Positions 34,944-48,506 are shown, counted from the stretch's first letter. The stretch: 64,000 nt of DNA from Pratylenchus scribneri (GCA_030063045.1 JAQSEB010000046.1:806001-870000); one strand, 5' to 3'. Notes: generated by a model not told the origin, from the sequence alone. Translations and numbers: made by a program.

Positions 34944-36295
34944 TTATGAGTTTGAGTCGACAGTGAAGTCAACATTCATCGGCTCGCCAGCCGCCGGCAT
35001 TCCATTTACGTTCAGACTGTCCAATTGTCCGGCGTTGATCTATTCAAAATAATCATGATTAACCAAATCCGAATTTACCTTTTCACGGAGCACCATATAA
35101 ATTGCGCCCAAAACATTCTTGCCCTAGAATTTAAAATTCGAATCATCAATTATTTGTATTCATTTTTAATACCTTGCCGACCACTGGAACATATTTGACG
35201 TTTGCTTCGGTCAGCGGGAAAATAATTGGGAACTAAATAAATTACAATTTTTTTTGTTTCAAAATAGAAAATAATAGACCTTCAGGGATGCCTTTTTCTC
35301 CCCAAGACCGGAGCACCAATCCTTGACAAATTTAGCCGGAACCCCAGCCCCGTAAAAATCATCGCCGGCAAAACTCTGAACAATCATCTTTTGGCCAGTG
35401 CTGGTAATTGCATTTCGAAGATCATAGCATTGACGGACCTTCTCGAGCAGCGCTTTCTGAATGACCAAAAGTCCTTGACTGGTGCGCCAATTTTCCACGT
35501 CCGAACGTTTGATCTAAATTAAATTGAATTAATTTGAAAAGTGAATTAAAAAAAAACTAACCGATGACTGCTTCAGCAATTCGCGAGCCAATGTACTGTA
35601 ATCTCGAGTCGAACCATCGGTGAACTTGGCGGAAATTATGCCGGTCAAATCTTTCACTTTGCGCAGCTGATAGTATTGATCGACACTCTTGAAAGTCTCG
35701 CCCTCAATGATGAAGTCAAACTAAAAATGACAAAAATGATTGGTTAATATTTGTTCCTTACGCGATGCTGAAGAGTGAAAATGCTCTGATATCCATGGAA
35801 GCAGAATGGGCTATTCGCATCCACTTGAATCAATTTGAACTCGATATTGTCTGGAACAGTCGCATACTGAAATTTATATTTAATTTTATTGAATAATTAA
35901 TTAATTAATTAACCGCTAACCGGATATTGAATATGCTCACGGCGACGGACAATCTTCTTCTTGGGTTGCATTTGCTGCGGGAATCTTCCCTCGGATCGAT
36001 AACCTCCTTTGCGATTTCCACGACCACCGCCGGTATTCGCATCCGCATCGAAACGTGAAAGTGGTTGCACTGGTCCAATTCGTCCGGCCATGCCCGTTGC
36101 TCCGGCAGTTGAAAAGTCGTTATAAGGATTTTTGAAGGCATAAGAATTGACATCGTGCCATGGAGCACCACCGCCACCACCAACTGCAGCAGCAGAACGA
36201 GAATTTGCCACACTTTGATTCATTGCGGAAGGCTCATAACCATATTGGGCATTTGTGTAATCAGCAAAATCACGAATCACTCGAAAACCGTCCAT
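34944..36295 (-). CDS. NADAR-domain (DUF1768, YbiA-like) protein
   Basis: About 380 residues. The N-terminal 130 are low complexity: Gly-rich (AAAVGGGGGAPW), RGG-like (GGGRGNRKGGYRSEGR) and basic (PKKKIVRRREH), suggesting RNA or nucleic-acid contact. Then comes a NADAR fold: FDFIIEGETFKSVDQYYQLR, DYSTLARELLKQSSIKR, NWRTSQGLLVIQKALLEKVR, YDLRNAITSTGQKMIVQSFA, GDDFYGAGV. NADAR proteins act on ADP-ribose-type N-glycosides. Here the usual EQ is DQ and the usual DxxWGxG is DDFYGAG, so activity is uncertain. The C-terminus is a short acidic tail. Start chosen at the first ATG (36295). It is divergent from the Hsp70-like gene, 443 bp apart. Confidence 0.8.
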
Positions 36296-36737
36296 TTGAC
36301 TATTGAGATTTGATTGACTGATTGATAAATTGATGAGAGTTGACCGAATCAATTTAATTAAGTGAAAATTAAAATTTCTTTATCTGAAAATTTTGTAAAA
36401 TTTTTATTATCAATTAAGAATCTTCCATTATTCATTGGGATAGAAAATTTTATTTGTGTTTTGCATTGTGCGCGACTCGAAAGGTCGAAAGTCGATAAAC
36501 AATGGAGGGTGGAGATGGAGGGGTTGACATGGAGCATGGACCATGGACTTTTTTCCTCTCCACTGCCATTGCATTGTCTTTTTTTCTTTGTTTTGTTGTC
36601 TAATACCTCTCTAAATTATGTACTATTTCTTTTCTTGTTCCACATGTCAAGATTTTTTTGGCCCAGTAAAATTGCCAAATTTGGACTGTGAATTTTGGGA
36701 TTGAGACGATCCACTCATCAATGGCTTTTATGAAAAA
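36296..36737. promoter_or_regulatory. Bidirectional upstream region of NADAR and HSPA13-like genes
   Basis: 443 bp between two starts. It contains a mixed-composition patch near 36470-36560 (GCGCGACTCGAAAGGTCGAAAGTCG-like inverted words, split here as GACTCGAAAG and GTCGAAAGTC). No heat-shock element (nGAAn arrays) was clearly seen. Confidence 0.35.
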
Positions 36738-38695
36738 ATGTCAACAACATTTACTTTGATTGGTAGGCCAAATAAATTTATGAGACTTGAAATTTCTTAA
36801 ATTTTAAGGAATATCAGCAATAAGTGTAATTTTTATCGGTTATTATGCACAAAAATATGGATTACCGCCCCCACCTCCACGGATTGCTGGCGTCGATTTG
36901 GGAACAACCTATTCATCAATTGCCATTTTCCAATCCGCAACTGGCGAAACAACCGTTATGGAAGATAAACTTGGAAAAAAGAGCATTCCAAGTGTGGTTG
37001 GCTTCATGTGAGTAAAAAATTATCAAAAAAAATATAATTTTTTATTTTAAGCGATAATGGCGAAATTATTGTTGGAACAAAAGCAGTAGAACAGCAAGAA
37101 ATGAATCCTTCAAACACAATCTATGATGCCAAAAGATTTATTGGAAAAAAATTTTCCTTAAATGATCCAAATTTCGAGGTAAAATTTTTAAAAAAATATA
37201 TTTTAAAATATTAATTAGTTGGACAGAAAACGATATCCATTCACAATAAAATTGGATGCTAATGGTTTTGCATATTTTGAAGTGGAACAACAAGGAAGGA
37301 CAAGGTAATTTTTATCAATTAAAGAAACATTTAAGAATAACATTGTTTAACCAACTTTCAAAAATTATCTTTTTCTAAAACAAGGCCAGAAAAACAAAAA
37401 TAAAATGAAATTTGCAGGAAAATACGACCAGAAGAAATTGGATCAATAATAATCAATTATCTCCGAACGATGGCCAAAGAATTCTACAATTCCGATATTT
37501 CTGAAGTGGTCATTTCAGTTCCAGCAGAATTTGATCAAATTCAAAGGAATTTCACTTCAAAGGCAGTTGAATTGATCAAAATGGGTGTTCGACGAATAAT
37601 TAGTGAACCAACAGCGGCGGCATTGGCCTATGGATTACACACGAAGAATGGAGTGGAATATATTGTTGTGGTCGACGTTGGTGGGTTTTTTGATTTATTA
37701 AAAAAATAATTTCCACCATCCAAACCCGAAGTGCACTCAAAAATGCATTCTGGGTATTTCACAGTGGAAAAAGTGAAAAATGCTTTTAGAAAATACCATA
37801 ATTAAAATTTGTTTTAATTTTTGGTAGATCGAAAGCAAACATTCAACATTCAATCAAAAATAATAATAATTAATTAAATTTATTCAGGTGGTGGCACAAT
37901 GGATGTTTCAATCCTTTGGCTCAACAATGCAGTTTGTTTTTATTCACAATTTATTCATCATTCTTTTATTTAGGTGTTTGTGACGCAGGCAATGGCCGGG
38001 AATAATCGACTCGGTGGACAGGACTTCAATGAAAGAATACAAAAAATGCTTTTAAAGGCAGGGAAAGGAAATTGAATTTTAATTTATTTTTTTAATATTT
38101 AGAGAATATTTGAGAGAACTTCCCGCGAATTAACAAATCGAGAAGATCTTCAACAATTAAGATTGACTGTGGAAGAGGCCAAATTAAATTTAACAATTTT
38201 GCCCGAAACTTGGATTCGACTCAATTTTCGTTCAATTGGCCATTTTGAATATTTGGTATAAAATTATTATGCTTAATTTTCATTCCAATTTATTACAGTT
38301 AACCCGACATGAATTTGAACAAGAAAATTGGGATTTATTCGAGAGCATTGTTGAACCAATCAAGGCTGCCCTTGAGGATTGCCAATTGGAGCCGGCAGAC
38401 ATTGATGAAATTGTTTTGGTCGGCGGATCCACTCGAATGCCCAGAATTCGTCAAATTGTCGGCACATTTTTTGGGTATTCATTCAATCAAAATCATTCAA
38501 TTTTAATTCATAATTATTTTCAGAAAAGTTCCAAATTACGGCGTTTCACCAGAATTGGCCGTCGTCATTGGAGTTGCGGTCCAAGCTGGAGTCGTCGTTA
38601 ATGGGTGGCCTTTACAAGTTGCAGCGATGGAATTGCCTTTTTCAAAACAAAAAAAGCATATTTATAGGCCACAAAATTCCCAGATTCCAACGTGA
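36738..38695 (+). CDS. HSPA13/Stch-like Hsp70 (ATPase domain only)
   Basis: Truncated Hsp70 linked to the ER/microsomes. An N-terminal hydrophobic anchor (ISAISVIFIGYYAQKYG) is followed by the phosphate-1 loop AGVDLGTTYSSIAIF. Then NTIYDAKRFIGKKF, VVISVPAEFDQIQRN, ISEPTAAALAYGLH, phosphate-2 VVDVGGGTMDVSIL, AGNNRLGGQDFNERI, and the adenosine motif IVLVGGSTRMPRIRQIV. The C-terminus is GVSPELAVVIGVAVQAGVV, NGWPLQVAAMELPF and ends about 20 residues later. The peptide-binding domain is absent, exactly as in animal HSPA13, so this is not a broken gene. About nine exons, stop at 38693-38695. Start ATG 36738; an alternative ATG at 36721 would not read into exon 2. Confidence 0.93.
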
Positions 38696-38849
38696 AATTG
38701 TTATTCCAAATTGTTGTTATTTTTATTTTTCTTCTTTCCATCCATATCATTCCATTCGGATTTTAGATTCACAAATATAAAAAATGTGATTTTGTTTGTT
38801 CTACATATAAAAAATTGATATATAATTTTTTTTTGCATTTATTGCTGTT

Positions 38850-40236
38850 TCCTGATTTGTAAATCCTCCACCACATTCTGATTTGTAATTGTAATTGCCC
38901 CATTCTGATTTGTAATTGTAATTGCAATATTCTGATTTGTAATTATAATTCCCCCATTCTGATTTGTAATTGTAATTGCACTATTCTGATTTGTAATTGT
39001 AATTGCCCCATTCTGATTTGTAATTGTAATTGCAATATTCTGATTTGTAATTGAAATTGCCCCATTCTGATTTGTAATTGTAATTGCAATATTCTGATTT
39101 GTAATTGTAATTGCCCCATTCTGATTTGTAATTGTAATTGCACTATTCTGATTTGTAATTGTAATTGCCCCATTCTGATTTGTAATTGTAATTGCCCCAT
39201 TCTGATTTGTAATTGTAATTGCCTCATTCTGATTTGTAATTGTAATTGCACTATTCTGATTTGTAATTGTAATTGCCCCATTCTGATTTGTAATTGTAAT
39301 TGCCCCATTCTGATTTGTAATTGTAATTGCCCCATTCTGATTTGTAATTGTAATTGCCCCATTCTGATTTGTAATTGTAATTGCCCCATTCTGATTTGTA
39401 ATTGTAATTGCCCCATTCTGATTTGTAATTGTAATTGCCCCATTCTGATTTGTAATTGTAATTGCCTCATTCTGATTTGTAATTGTAATTGCCCCATTCT
39501 GATTTGTAATTGTAATTGCCCCATTCTGATTTGTAATTGTAATTGCCCCATTCTGATTTGTAATTGTAATTGCCCCATTCTGATTTGTAATTGTAATTGC
39601 ACTATTCTGATTTGTAATTGTAATTGCCCCATTCTGATTTGTAATTGTAATTGCACTATTCTGATTTGTAATTGTAATTGCCCCATTCTGATTTGTAATT
39701 GTAATTGCCCCATTCTGATTTGTAATTGTAATTGCCCCATTCTGATTTGTAATTGTAATTGCAATATTCTGATTTGTAATTGTAATTGCCCCATTCTGAT
39801 TTGTAATTGTAATTGCCCCATTCTGATTTGTAATTGTAATTGCCCCATTCTGATTTGTAATTGTAATTGCCCCATTCTGATTTGTAATTGTAATTGCCCC
39901 ATTCTGATTTGTAATTGTAATTGCCTCATTCTGATTTGTAATTGTAATTGCCCCATTCTGATTTGTAATTGTAATTGCCCCATTCTGATTTGTAATTGTA
40001 ATTGCCCCATTCTGATTTGTAATTGTAATTGCCCCATTCTGATTTGTAATTGTAATTGCCCCATTCTGATTTGTAATTGTAATTGCCCCATTCTGATTTG
40101 TAATTGTAATTGCACTATTCTGATTTGTAATTGTAATTGCCCCATTCTGATTTGTAATTGTAATTGCCCCATTCTGATTTGTAATTGTAATTGCCCCATT
40201 CTGATTTGTAATTGTAATTGCCCCATTCTGATTTGC
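38850..40236 (-). repeat. Large 27-bp satellite array (about 50 copies)
   Basis: Unit in minus-strand sense GGGGCAATTACAATTACAAA then TCAGAAT, nearly perfect across 1.36 kb. Variation is concentrated in the linker: GGGG in most copies, AGTG, GAGG or ATTG in others. It is the same satellite as at 10.45-10.75 kb but inverted. Because 27 is divisible by three, one frame is open for more than 420 codons (nine-residue repeat MGQLQLQIR). I regard that as a by-product. It sits 155 bp after the HSPA13-like stop and about 200 bp before the astacin start. Confidence 0.97.
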
Positions 40237-40432
40237 CTAATTGTGAATTCCGCCTGTTTCTGGGTATAAAAAAGGCCAATTCACTGGAAAGGAATAAAAT
40301 GAAATATCCCCCAAATTTTAGACATAAAATAAATTCCAAATTTTCTGATTCACACTTGTATGAATAAATGAACAATGGATTGGTCTATTTGATTCCCCAA
40401 ATTCAATCAGTTTTTTCCCCAATTTCCCTTCA

Positions 40433-42695
40433 ATGATTCTCAAAAAGTTCCCCTTTTTATTAACTTTGCCTTTTTTATTATTTTTATTCATTTTATTAAA
40501 TTTTGTTGTTACGGTTTGTATTTTTTTGGCTGCTGATTTTTATGAAAAAACTTGAAGAGTCCAACAAATACCCAAACTCAGCAACAGGAAATGTTGCGCA
40601 AAAGATTATTAAAAGAACATCCAGAAATGTTCCCAAATGAGGTATTTTATTGTAGTTGATGAGAATGAGGAATGAATACTAGTTGAATTGATTAAAGGAA
40701 TCGTTGGACACATATTTGGCCACAATGAACCAATTAAGCCAAATCCAACTTCGCTTGATTAATTTGGATCAAGGAGTGGTTTAAAAACAATTCATTCCTT
40801 CCATTCATTCCCTATTCCACAGAATCCTTCAATCCAACAGGATAATAATGGTGGGGATGCGAATTTTGAGCAACTTTCGGCTTCAACCCTTGCAAAACGA
40901 CCCGACCAATTACCGTATTTATTCGAAGGGGACATTGTTCTGACAAATGAACAAGCCCAGGAATTGCTAAAGTAGGGAATATGGAATTAGGGAAGAAGTA
41001 ATCCAATTATTCACATTGAAAGGGACGCACAAAAACAATTGGCGGAGGCTGAACGATGTAACAAAATCACTGCCAAATCATCGAATTGTCCCCCCAAGGG
41101 TAGAAGGAGGAAACGCACTTTGACTTCAGTTTTAAGCCAAAGATGGACTCAATTTCCCATTCCCTTTGTGATTCTTCCCACTAATAAAAATAACCTCTCA
41201 ATTTTCTCCTTTTAATGTCATCAACCCCGGGGTGAATCGAACTGCAGTTTTGCTTGGCATCCAGAATTGGCAAAGGGCAACTTGTTTGAGTTTTCAAGAA
41301 TTTAGCCGATTGGCCGTTGGCTCTTCAGGCCTTCAATTTGTCTTCGGCTCAGGGCATAATAACCCCTCCCCATAAAAGTCCCTCAAAATCCAAATTTTTC
41401 AGTTGCTTTTCGACCGTTGGCCGCATCAATGGTCGAAGCCAACAAGTCAGCCTTGGTCGGGGATGCGATAATCCATTTGTTGTTAGGTTTGATAAAAGCA
41501 TTCAATTTTTATTTCGATTTTATATTTCAGCCATGAAATTGGTCTCCCATTTTCTCATTATTGTCCATTCCCATTATTCCCAATAGCACATGCCCTTGGC
41601 TTCTTCCATGAACAATCTCGTTGGGATCGAGATTCATTTGTGCAAATTCAAACCCAAAATGTGCTCAACGGCTTTCTCAATCAATTCCTCAGACTTTCCC
41701 AATCCTCAACCACCTCATTTGGCATTCAAGTTATTAAAAAGAAATTGTGAATCATTCTGTTGAATTCCATATAGTATGACCTTGGCTCCGTAATGCACTA
41801 TGATGCTTTCGGCTTTTCCCGTCCTGGGTTTCCTTCCATTCGGACAATTGACCAAAATTACCAGGAAACAATTGGTCAACGATTTCAGCTCTCATTCAAC
41901 GATGTGAAGAAAATGAATTTTGCCTACTGCAATTGTTCGCATTTCCAATTTAATTCCCCCATAATATTTCCCCTCCATCCGTCCAGCAACTTGTCGATTC
42001 CGTCTTCCTTGCCTTCGTTCTGGCTACACCGATCCCCGGGATTGCAGCAGATGTCGATGTCCTGATGGATTGATTGGCCAATTGTGCGAAAGAGTGGACA
42101 GTACGGCAACAAATTGTGGCCAATTGATTTTGAGGACAACCGGACAGGATCAAAGATTGAGCCAACAAGGGGCGGGGAGATGTAATTTCATTATAATCGT
42201 AAGAAAATTTTTGGATTCATTTTTTGGGATTATTCACAGGCTCCAGCCAATTCCCGAATTGTAATTTCCATGGACACAATCCAATTTAATGGGGCCAGTC
42301 CATGCCAACGAGAATCATATGCGAGTTTATTTAACAAACATTTTTTTAAATTCAAATATCAAAGCAGGTGGAAATTCGATATCGAACCGATTTGGGGAGT
42401 GTGGGAGCACGGTGAATTTTTTTGGCAGGAATAATTCATTAAATATTTTTAAAGTTTTTGTATGGCATCCCAGCGGAGAATATTCATTAGTGAAGGCTCT
42501 GAAGTGCTCGTCCTTTTCCGTTCTGCCTCAATTCGAAATTCATTCTCACTTCGTTACCGGACATGTTCAATAAAATTGTTGAGAATAATTTTGAATAATT
42601 TCATTTTAGGGGCATTTCGAGGTCGAAGAAGAAGTGAAAGGATGGCAACAAAATGTATTGAAAATAAAAATGATACAAATATTTCACAAAATTAG
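40433..42695 (+). CDS. Astacin metalloprotease with EGF-like and CUB domains
   Basis: Secreted zinc protease of the nematode NAS group. A signal peptide exon (MILKKFPFLLTLPFLLFLF...) is spliced in frame to a Gln-rich propeptide with YLFEGDIVLTNEQAQELL. A basic cleavage site follows (GRRRKRTLTS), then the catalytic domain: RWTQFPIPFVI, GVNRTAVLLGIQNWQRATC. The zinc motif HEIAHALGFFHEQSRWDRD is split by an intron after HEI; the Met-turn is SVMHYDAFGFS. An EGF-like segment (CDCRCPDGLIGQLCE-type) and a CUB domain (VEIRYRTDLGSVGARFC, SEGSEVLVLFRSASI) follow. The CUB segment needs a GC-AG intron. The basic C-terminus after the CUB (GRRRSERM) is uncertain and may include an unspliced intron. Cuticle collagen processing is a usual role. 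It is convergent with WDR31, only 66 bp apart. Confidence 0.9.
42321..42367 (+). other. Probable GC-AG intron in the astacin CUB domain
   Basis: The intron begins GCGAGT and ends AAAGCAG, 47 bp. Removal joins CQRESY to VEIRYRTDLGSVGAR, the exact CUB pattern of astacins. The nearby GT donor (GTTTAT) would put the next exon out of frame. Confidence 0.65.
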
Positions 42696-42761
42696 CATAA
42701 ATGGCAATTTTGATTTGATTGAGGCAAAATAAAAATTAATAGCAAATTGGTGAATATTCGA

Positions 42762-44223
42762 TTATTCCCCAATTGATTGTTGGATTGATGAACAATTGAG
42801 GAATGGTCTACCGGCTTTGACCAACAATCTCAACTCGCATAAAGTTGCCTTTCCACCGCCAATGACCACACTTCCATCCGAAAATCCAACGCAAGAATTC
42901 AATTCAACCGGAATTGTTTCCGTCCAAACACATCCTTCGAAGGAAGGGGAAATTGCTTTGGGGAATCCTCAAAAAAGGGAACTCACTTCCACTGTTCATG
43001 TCCCAAAGTTTTGCAGTCCGATCGGCGCTGACACTTTATAAAGCATAAAGGGTGGAATTGGTACAATATTCCATGACATTCATTCACCTGAGTATTAGCC
43101 TTTTCCAAGTGACTTGTTGTTGATGAAGAAAAATGGCAGAACGAATATCGGATTCATGGCCCCGCAATTGTTGGACCAATTTTCGTTGTCGAATATCCCA
43201 AAGCTGGCATAAAATTGTGTTAATTTTAAACCCAATCATTTTGCCCACCCCAATTTCGCATCCGTCACCCAAATTGCCACCACCGGCAGTCATAACCAAC
43301 GATGGAAAAAATGGGGAAATGCTACAGTGCCATTGAGCATGATTTGAACCTGAAGGCAATTGGTCGATGGGCGACAAATTTTTTGAATCCCAAATTCTCA
43401 ATGAACCGTCTTCTGCGGTTTGATAAAGGATTTTTCCTTCTTGGTCCGTTTCAATGTGGGTCACCTAGGCCAAAATAATATTAGACTATTTTATTCATGG
43501 AAAAACCAAATTTTGAGAGGATCCAACTGTTCGGGTTGGCCTATTCCTTTCCAAATCCCAAATCGACATTTTACCATCCCTTCCTCCAGAAACAAATCTG
43601 GCTTCTTAAAAAATAGAATATTTAACTTAAAAAACAATCCGAAATGACCATCCAAAGCTGCCAATCCAGTTACGGGCATTTGATGAGCCATAAATACTTG
43701 GCAACATTCCGATGAATTGAAATGCCAAAGTCGAACAGCTAAAATGCCAAAATTGAATCCAACATTGAAATAATTCAAAATGAACTGCAATCTTTTGAGC
43801 CACTAAGCAGGAAATGTCGGCATTCAACATGTTTATAAACCACCTTGGTCACTTCCCTTTCATGACCTCTCCAACGAGTCAAACATGCCCCGGTGTCATA
43901 AAATGGATTGAATTCATTTCAATTTCCTCGCTTTTTTCCTGACTGACCATATTATTCAATGCGATTGTTTTGTCCGAACTTCCACTAATTACCATTTCCG
44001 GACGAACCGAACACAGCCAATTGATGGATTCGGTGTGAACGGCTGGTCGTATTATTGGTTGTTTCCGAGGAGAGAAAAGCCGGGAAGAGTTTAGATTACT
44101 TAAGAGGAGAATTTTGGGTTATGGATGGGAAAAATTCGATCGTAGAATGGCCACTCACTCGGTTTGGGCCAAAATGGCATCATCTTCGTCCAAATTGGGT
44201 AATGCCGAATAATTACTGCCCAT
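42762..44223 (-). CDS. WD-repeat protein 31 (WDR31)
   Basis: Beta-propeller protein; the C. elegans orthologue works at cilia with ELMOD and RP2. The start MGSNYSAL is a good N-myristoylation signal (Gly2, Ser6). WD blades: VISGSSDKTIALNN, TGACLTRWRGHEREVT, AVRLWHFNSSECCQVFMAHQ then MPVTGLAALDG, YQTAEDGSLRIWDSKNLSP, LWDIRQRKLVQQLRGHESDI, SADRTAKLWDMNSG, and a last degenerate blade with CVGFSDGSVVIGGG. The C-terminal junction uses a GTGAGT donor; without it the frame seems to stop early. A frame problem remains near 43890-43960 (see findings). About eight exons; stop TAA at 42762-42764. Confidence 0.85.
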
Positions 44224-45935
<1,712 letters not shown>

Positions 45936-46071
45936 AATAATGCTAAATTGTTGTGATTAATTGTTTTTAAATAATAAATTAATAAATTTTAACATTTTTT
46001 TTTCAATGTTTCCATTTCATTGATTAATATTTTTAAATTTATTCAAATTAAATTACTTTAATATATATTTT

Positions 46072-46073
46072 AG
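46072..46073 (+). other. Candidate trans-splice acceptor, mitoferrin gene
   Basis: TTTAATATATATTTTAG ends 11 bp before the ATG at 46085, in a 149-bp gap after METTL1. Confidence 0.55.
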
Positions 46074-46084
46074 TAAAAAAAATA

Positions 46085-47247
46085 ATGTCAGAACAAAGCA
46101 GCGGTGGTGGAAATATGGATGATTATGAATCATTGGCGCCAAATTATTCCCTTTCGGTGCATATGGCAGCCGGTGCGATGGCCGGAATGGCCGAACATTG
46201 TGTCATGTTCCCATTGGACAGGTACAATTCTAACTAGATGATATTAAAAATAATGTTTGTTTTAAAGTGTCAAAACTCGACTCCAATCATTATGTCCGTG
46301 TCCGGAAAGAATTTGTCCAACTCCAATCCATGGAATTGCTTCAATCGCCAAAAGGGAAGGATTTTGGAGGCCATTTCGTGGAGTGAATGCGGTCGCCGTT
46401 GGATCAGTCCCAGCACATGCTTTGTATTTCAGTGTTTACGAAAAAGCAAAGGTTTAGAAATAATAAAATTTAATAATTTTAATTTCCTTTTTTAGTCATT
46501 ATTGACCGGAAATACCCACGGCCATGTCAATACCCTTTCATATGGGTTGGCCGGTGTTGGTGCAACCGTAGTGCATGATCTCGTCATGAATCCGGCCGAA
46601 GTGGTCAAACAACGAATGCAAATGCAATTTAGTCCATACGGCGGCTCATTGGAATGTGCTCGATGCATTTATAGGACAGAAGGGATTGGCGCATTCTACC
46701 GATCATATTCCACTCAATTATTCATGAATATTCCATTTCAAGCCGTGCACTTTATGGCCTATGAATTTTTCCAAGAAATGCTCAATCCTGAACATAAATA
46801 TGATCCAAAAACGCATTTAATATCCGGCGGATTGGCCGGTGGATTGGCAGCGGCGGTCACAAATCCATTGGATTGCATAAAAACAGTTAAACCAAATTAA
46901 ATATTAATTTAATCATTTACAGATGAATTTAAGGTTCTTAATACTCAACAAGTTCCTCGGGCAGTTGTGGTTGAAAATAGGAATTTATTCTACATCAAAG
47001 GATCATATCGAGGTTAAATTGCGAATTAATTAAATTAAATTAATTAAAATAAATTAAAGGAATTTTTGACGCTGTTTCAACAATAAAAGCAAATCGTGGC
47101 CTCCCCGGATTCTTTTATGGTCTTCAAGCTCGAATCCTCTATCAAATTCCATCGGCCGCCCTCAGCTGGAGTGTTTATGAATTATTCAAATATTTACTTG
47201 GAGAACGAAATCCAAGGTTGACATTAAATTGTTGCCCGCATTGTTGA
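46085..47247 (+). CDS. Mitoferrin (SLC25A28/37 type mitochondrial iron carrier)
   Basis: Inner-membrane carrier importing ferrous iron for haem and Fe-S synthesis. Three carrier repeats are visible. The first has [27 protein letters not shown] (intron inside the PxD signature). The second has [20 protein letters not shown]. The third has [20 protein letters not shown]. Family-specific features are [13 protein letters not shown] in repeat one and [20 protein letters not shown] in repeat two. The C-terminus is [20 protein letters not shown] then YLLGER and a Cys-rich end (CCPHC, stop 47245-47247). About six exons. The Cys/His-rich end is unusual and could bind metal, but this is only inferred. 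Confidence 0.94.
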
Positions 47248-47423
47248 ATGAATTACCACATATATTTTAATTAATTTTGCTTTTGTTTTGTTTCAAAAAT
47301 AATTTGGAGTAAATTTCTTTTAATAAAATAAATATAATGCATATACTAACATGTTAATAACAAATTAATTCATATTTTTATATTTAATTTAATTTATATA
47401 TTTATTAATAAAGAAATTATTTT

Positions 47424-47425
47424 AG
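47424..47425 (+). other. Candidate trans-splice acceptor of the 47-aa ORF
   Basis: AAGAAATTATTTTAG lies one base before the ATG at 47427. No coding exon upstream is available to pair with it in frame after the mitoferrin stop. Confidence 0.5.
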
Positions 47426-47426
47426 G

Positions 47427-47570
47427 ATGGATTCACAACCACTATCATCACCGATAAATGCAGCACAAAACCACAATTCTGGCTCACCAAACAGGATGGA
47501 TGAAATATCAAAAACAATTCCAAAGACGGCGCCAATTCCATCAGCCTTTATCGAGTCTCCACCAATTTGA
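47427..47570 (+). CDS. Small ORF (47 aa), possible operon gene
   Basis: Encodes a Pro/Ser/Asn-rich peptide starting MDSQPLSSPINAAQN and ending AFIESPPI, stop TGA at 47568-47570. It has no signal peptide, membrane segment or recognisable domain. Support comes from its position. It has a perfect acceptor directly before the ATG, lies between two genes of an operon-like run (179 bp after mitoferrin, 239 bp before the CDGSH gene), and is followed by AATAAAATAA. Alternatively it is an alternative last exon or 3' UTR sequence. Confidence 0.4.
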   Translation: MDSQPLSSPINAAQNHNSGSPNRMDEISKTIPKTAPIPSAFIESPPI

Positions 47571-47797
47571 ATCATTTCTTCCATCAATTATTTTATTTGT
47601 CATCAGCCACACCCATTTTCCTATTTTCATTTGAATTGTCATAAATATTTTGTTACATTATATTTTCAAAGTTTATTTGTTGCGGTAAAATGAATAAAAT
47701 AAAAAATTATATTAAAATTAATCATTTATTTATTTATCTGGTTGACAATCCAATCAATATATTTAAAAAGAATTTTCAAAATTCTTATAAATAATTT

Positions 47798-47799
47798 AG
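47798..47799 (+). other. Candidate trans-splice acceptor, CDGSH gene
   Basis: TTATAAATAATTTAG ends 10 bp before the ATG at 47810. Confidence 0.5.
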
Positions 47800-47809
47800 T
47801 TTAAGATCT

Positions 47810-48238
47810 ATGTCTTCTACCTGCAACGACGATGCTTCAGGTTTTTATTTTAAATAGTCGAATATTCCAAATAAAATTAAGAAAAATCAAATTCAGCCCT
47901 GCTCAATCGCAACATCGCTTTGGCCGTCACAATTTTGGCTGGTGGTTTGGCCGTTGGCTACATTCTAGGGAAACGTTCTGCTTCATTGGCCCGTGTTGCT
48001 CGGCTCAACACAAAAATTCAATTGCAAAAGGACAAAGTTGCCGACGAAATCCAAATTGAAGACATTGGCCAAAAGAAGGTGTTCTGTCGATGCTGGAAAT
48101 CCTCCAAGGTTAAATTAATTTCGAATCAAGTAAGTAAATTCATTTGAATAGTTCCCATATTGCGATGGTACCCACAATACGCACAACAAAGAGACGGGTG
48201 ACAATGTTGGACCGCTGATAATTAAGAAAGGCGGTTAA
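47810..48238 (+). CDS. CDGSH iron-sulfur domain protein (CISD/mitoNEET type)
   Basis: Outer-mitochondrial or ER membrane [2Fe-2S] protein. Three exons give about 105 residues. An N-terminal anchor (NIALAVTILAGGLAVGYILG) is followed by a helical linker (RLNTKIQLQKDKVADEIQ) and the cluster-binding core CRCWKSSKFPYCDGTH, with the 3Cys-1His ligands intact. Then NKETGDNVGPLIIKKGG, as in animal CISD1/2. The core is split by an intron between SSK and FPYC. Start ATG 47810 through a phase-1 junction. It lies downstream of mitoferrin in the same plus-strand run, which suggests linked expression of two iron-handling proteins. Confidence 0.95.
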
Positions 48239-48506
48239 TTGAATGGAATGGAAAAATGAATTGAGAAATTAAATTGGTGATGTCTTAAATGATGATTTAA
48301 TTATATCCTCTAAAATAATAATATTGATTGTATTTGCTTATTCTTTTAGGCTATATTATATAATATTGAATTGATAAATAAATAAATAAATGGGTATTAT
48401 TATTAATATTTTATTCATTCATAAACCATAAAGATAACTTTTTATCATTTTATCTTAAATAATTGAAAGAACATATAAAATTTTCAAGTAAATAATTAAC
48501 AAGAAA

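Noticed and set aside
38943..40226. 427-codon ORF on the minus strand
   Set aside because: It is the 27-bp satellite read in a frame kept open because 27 is divisible by three. No start context, splice sites or non-repeat sequence.
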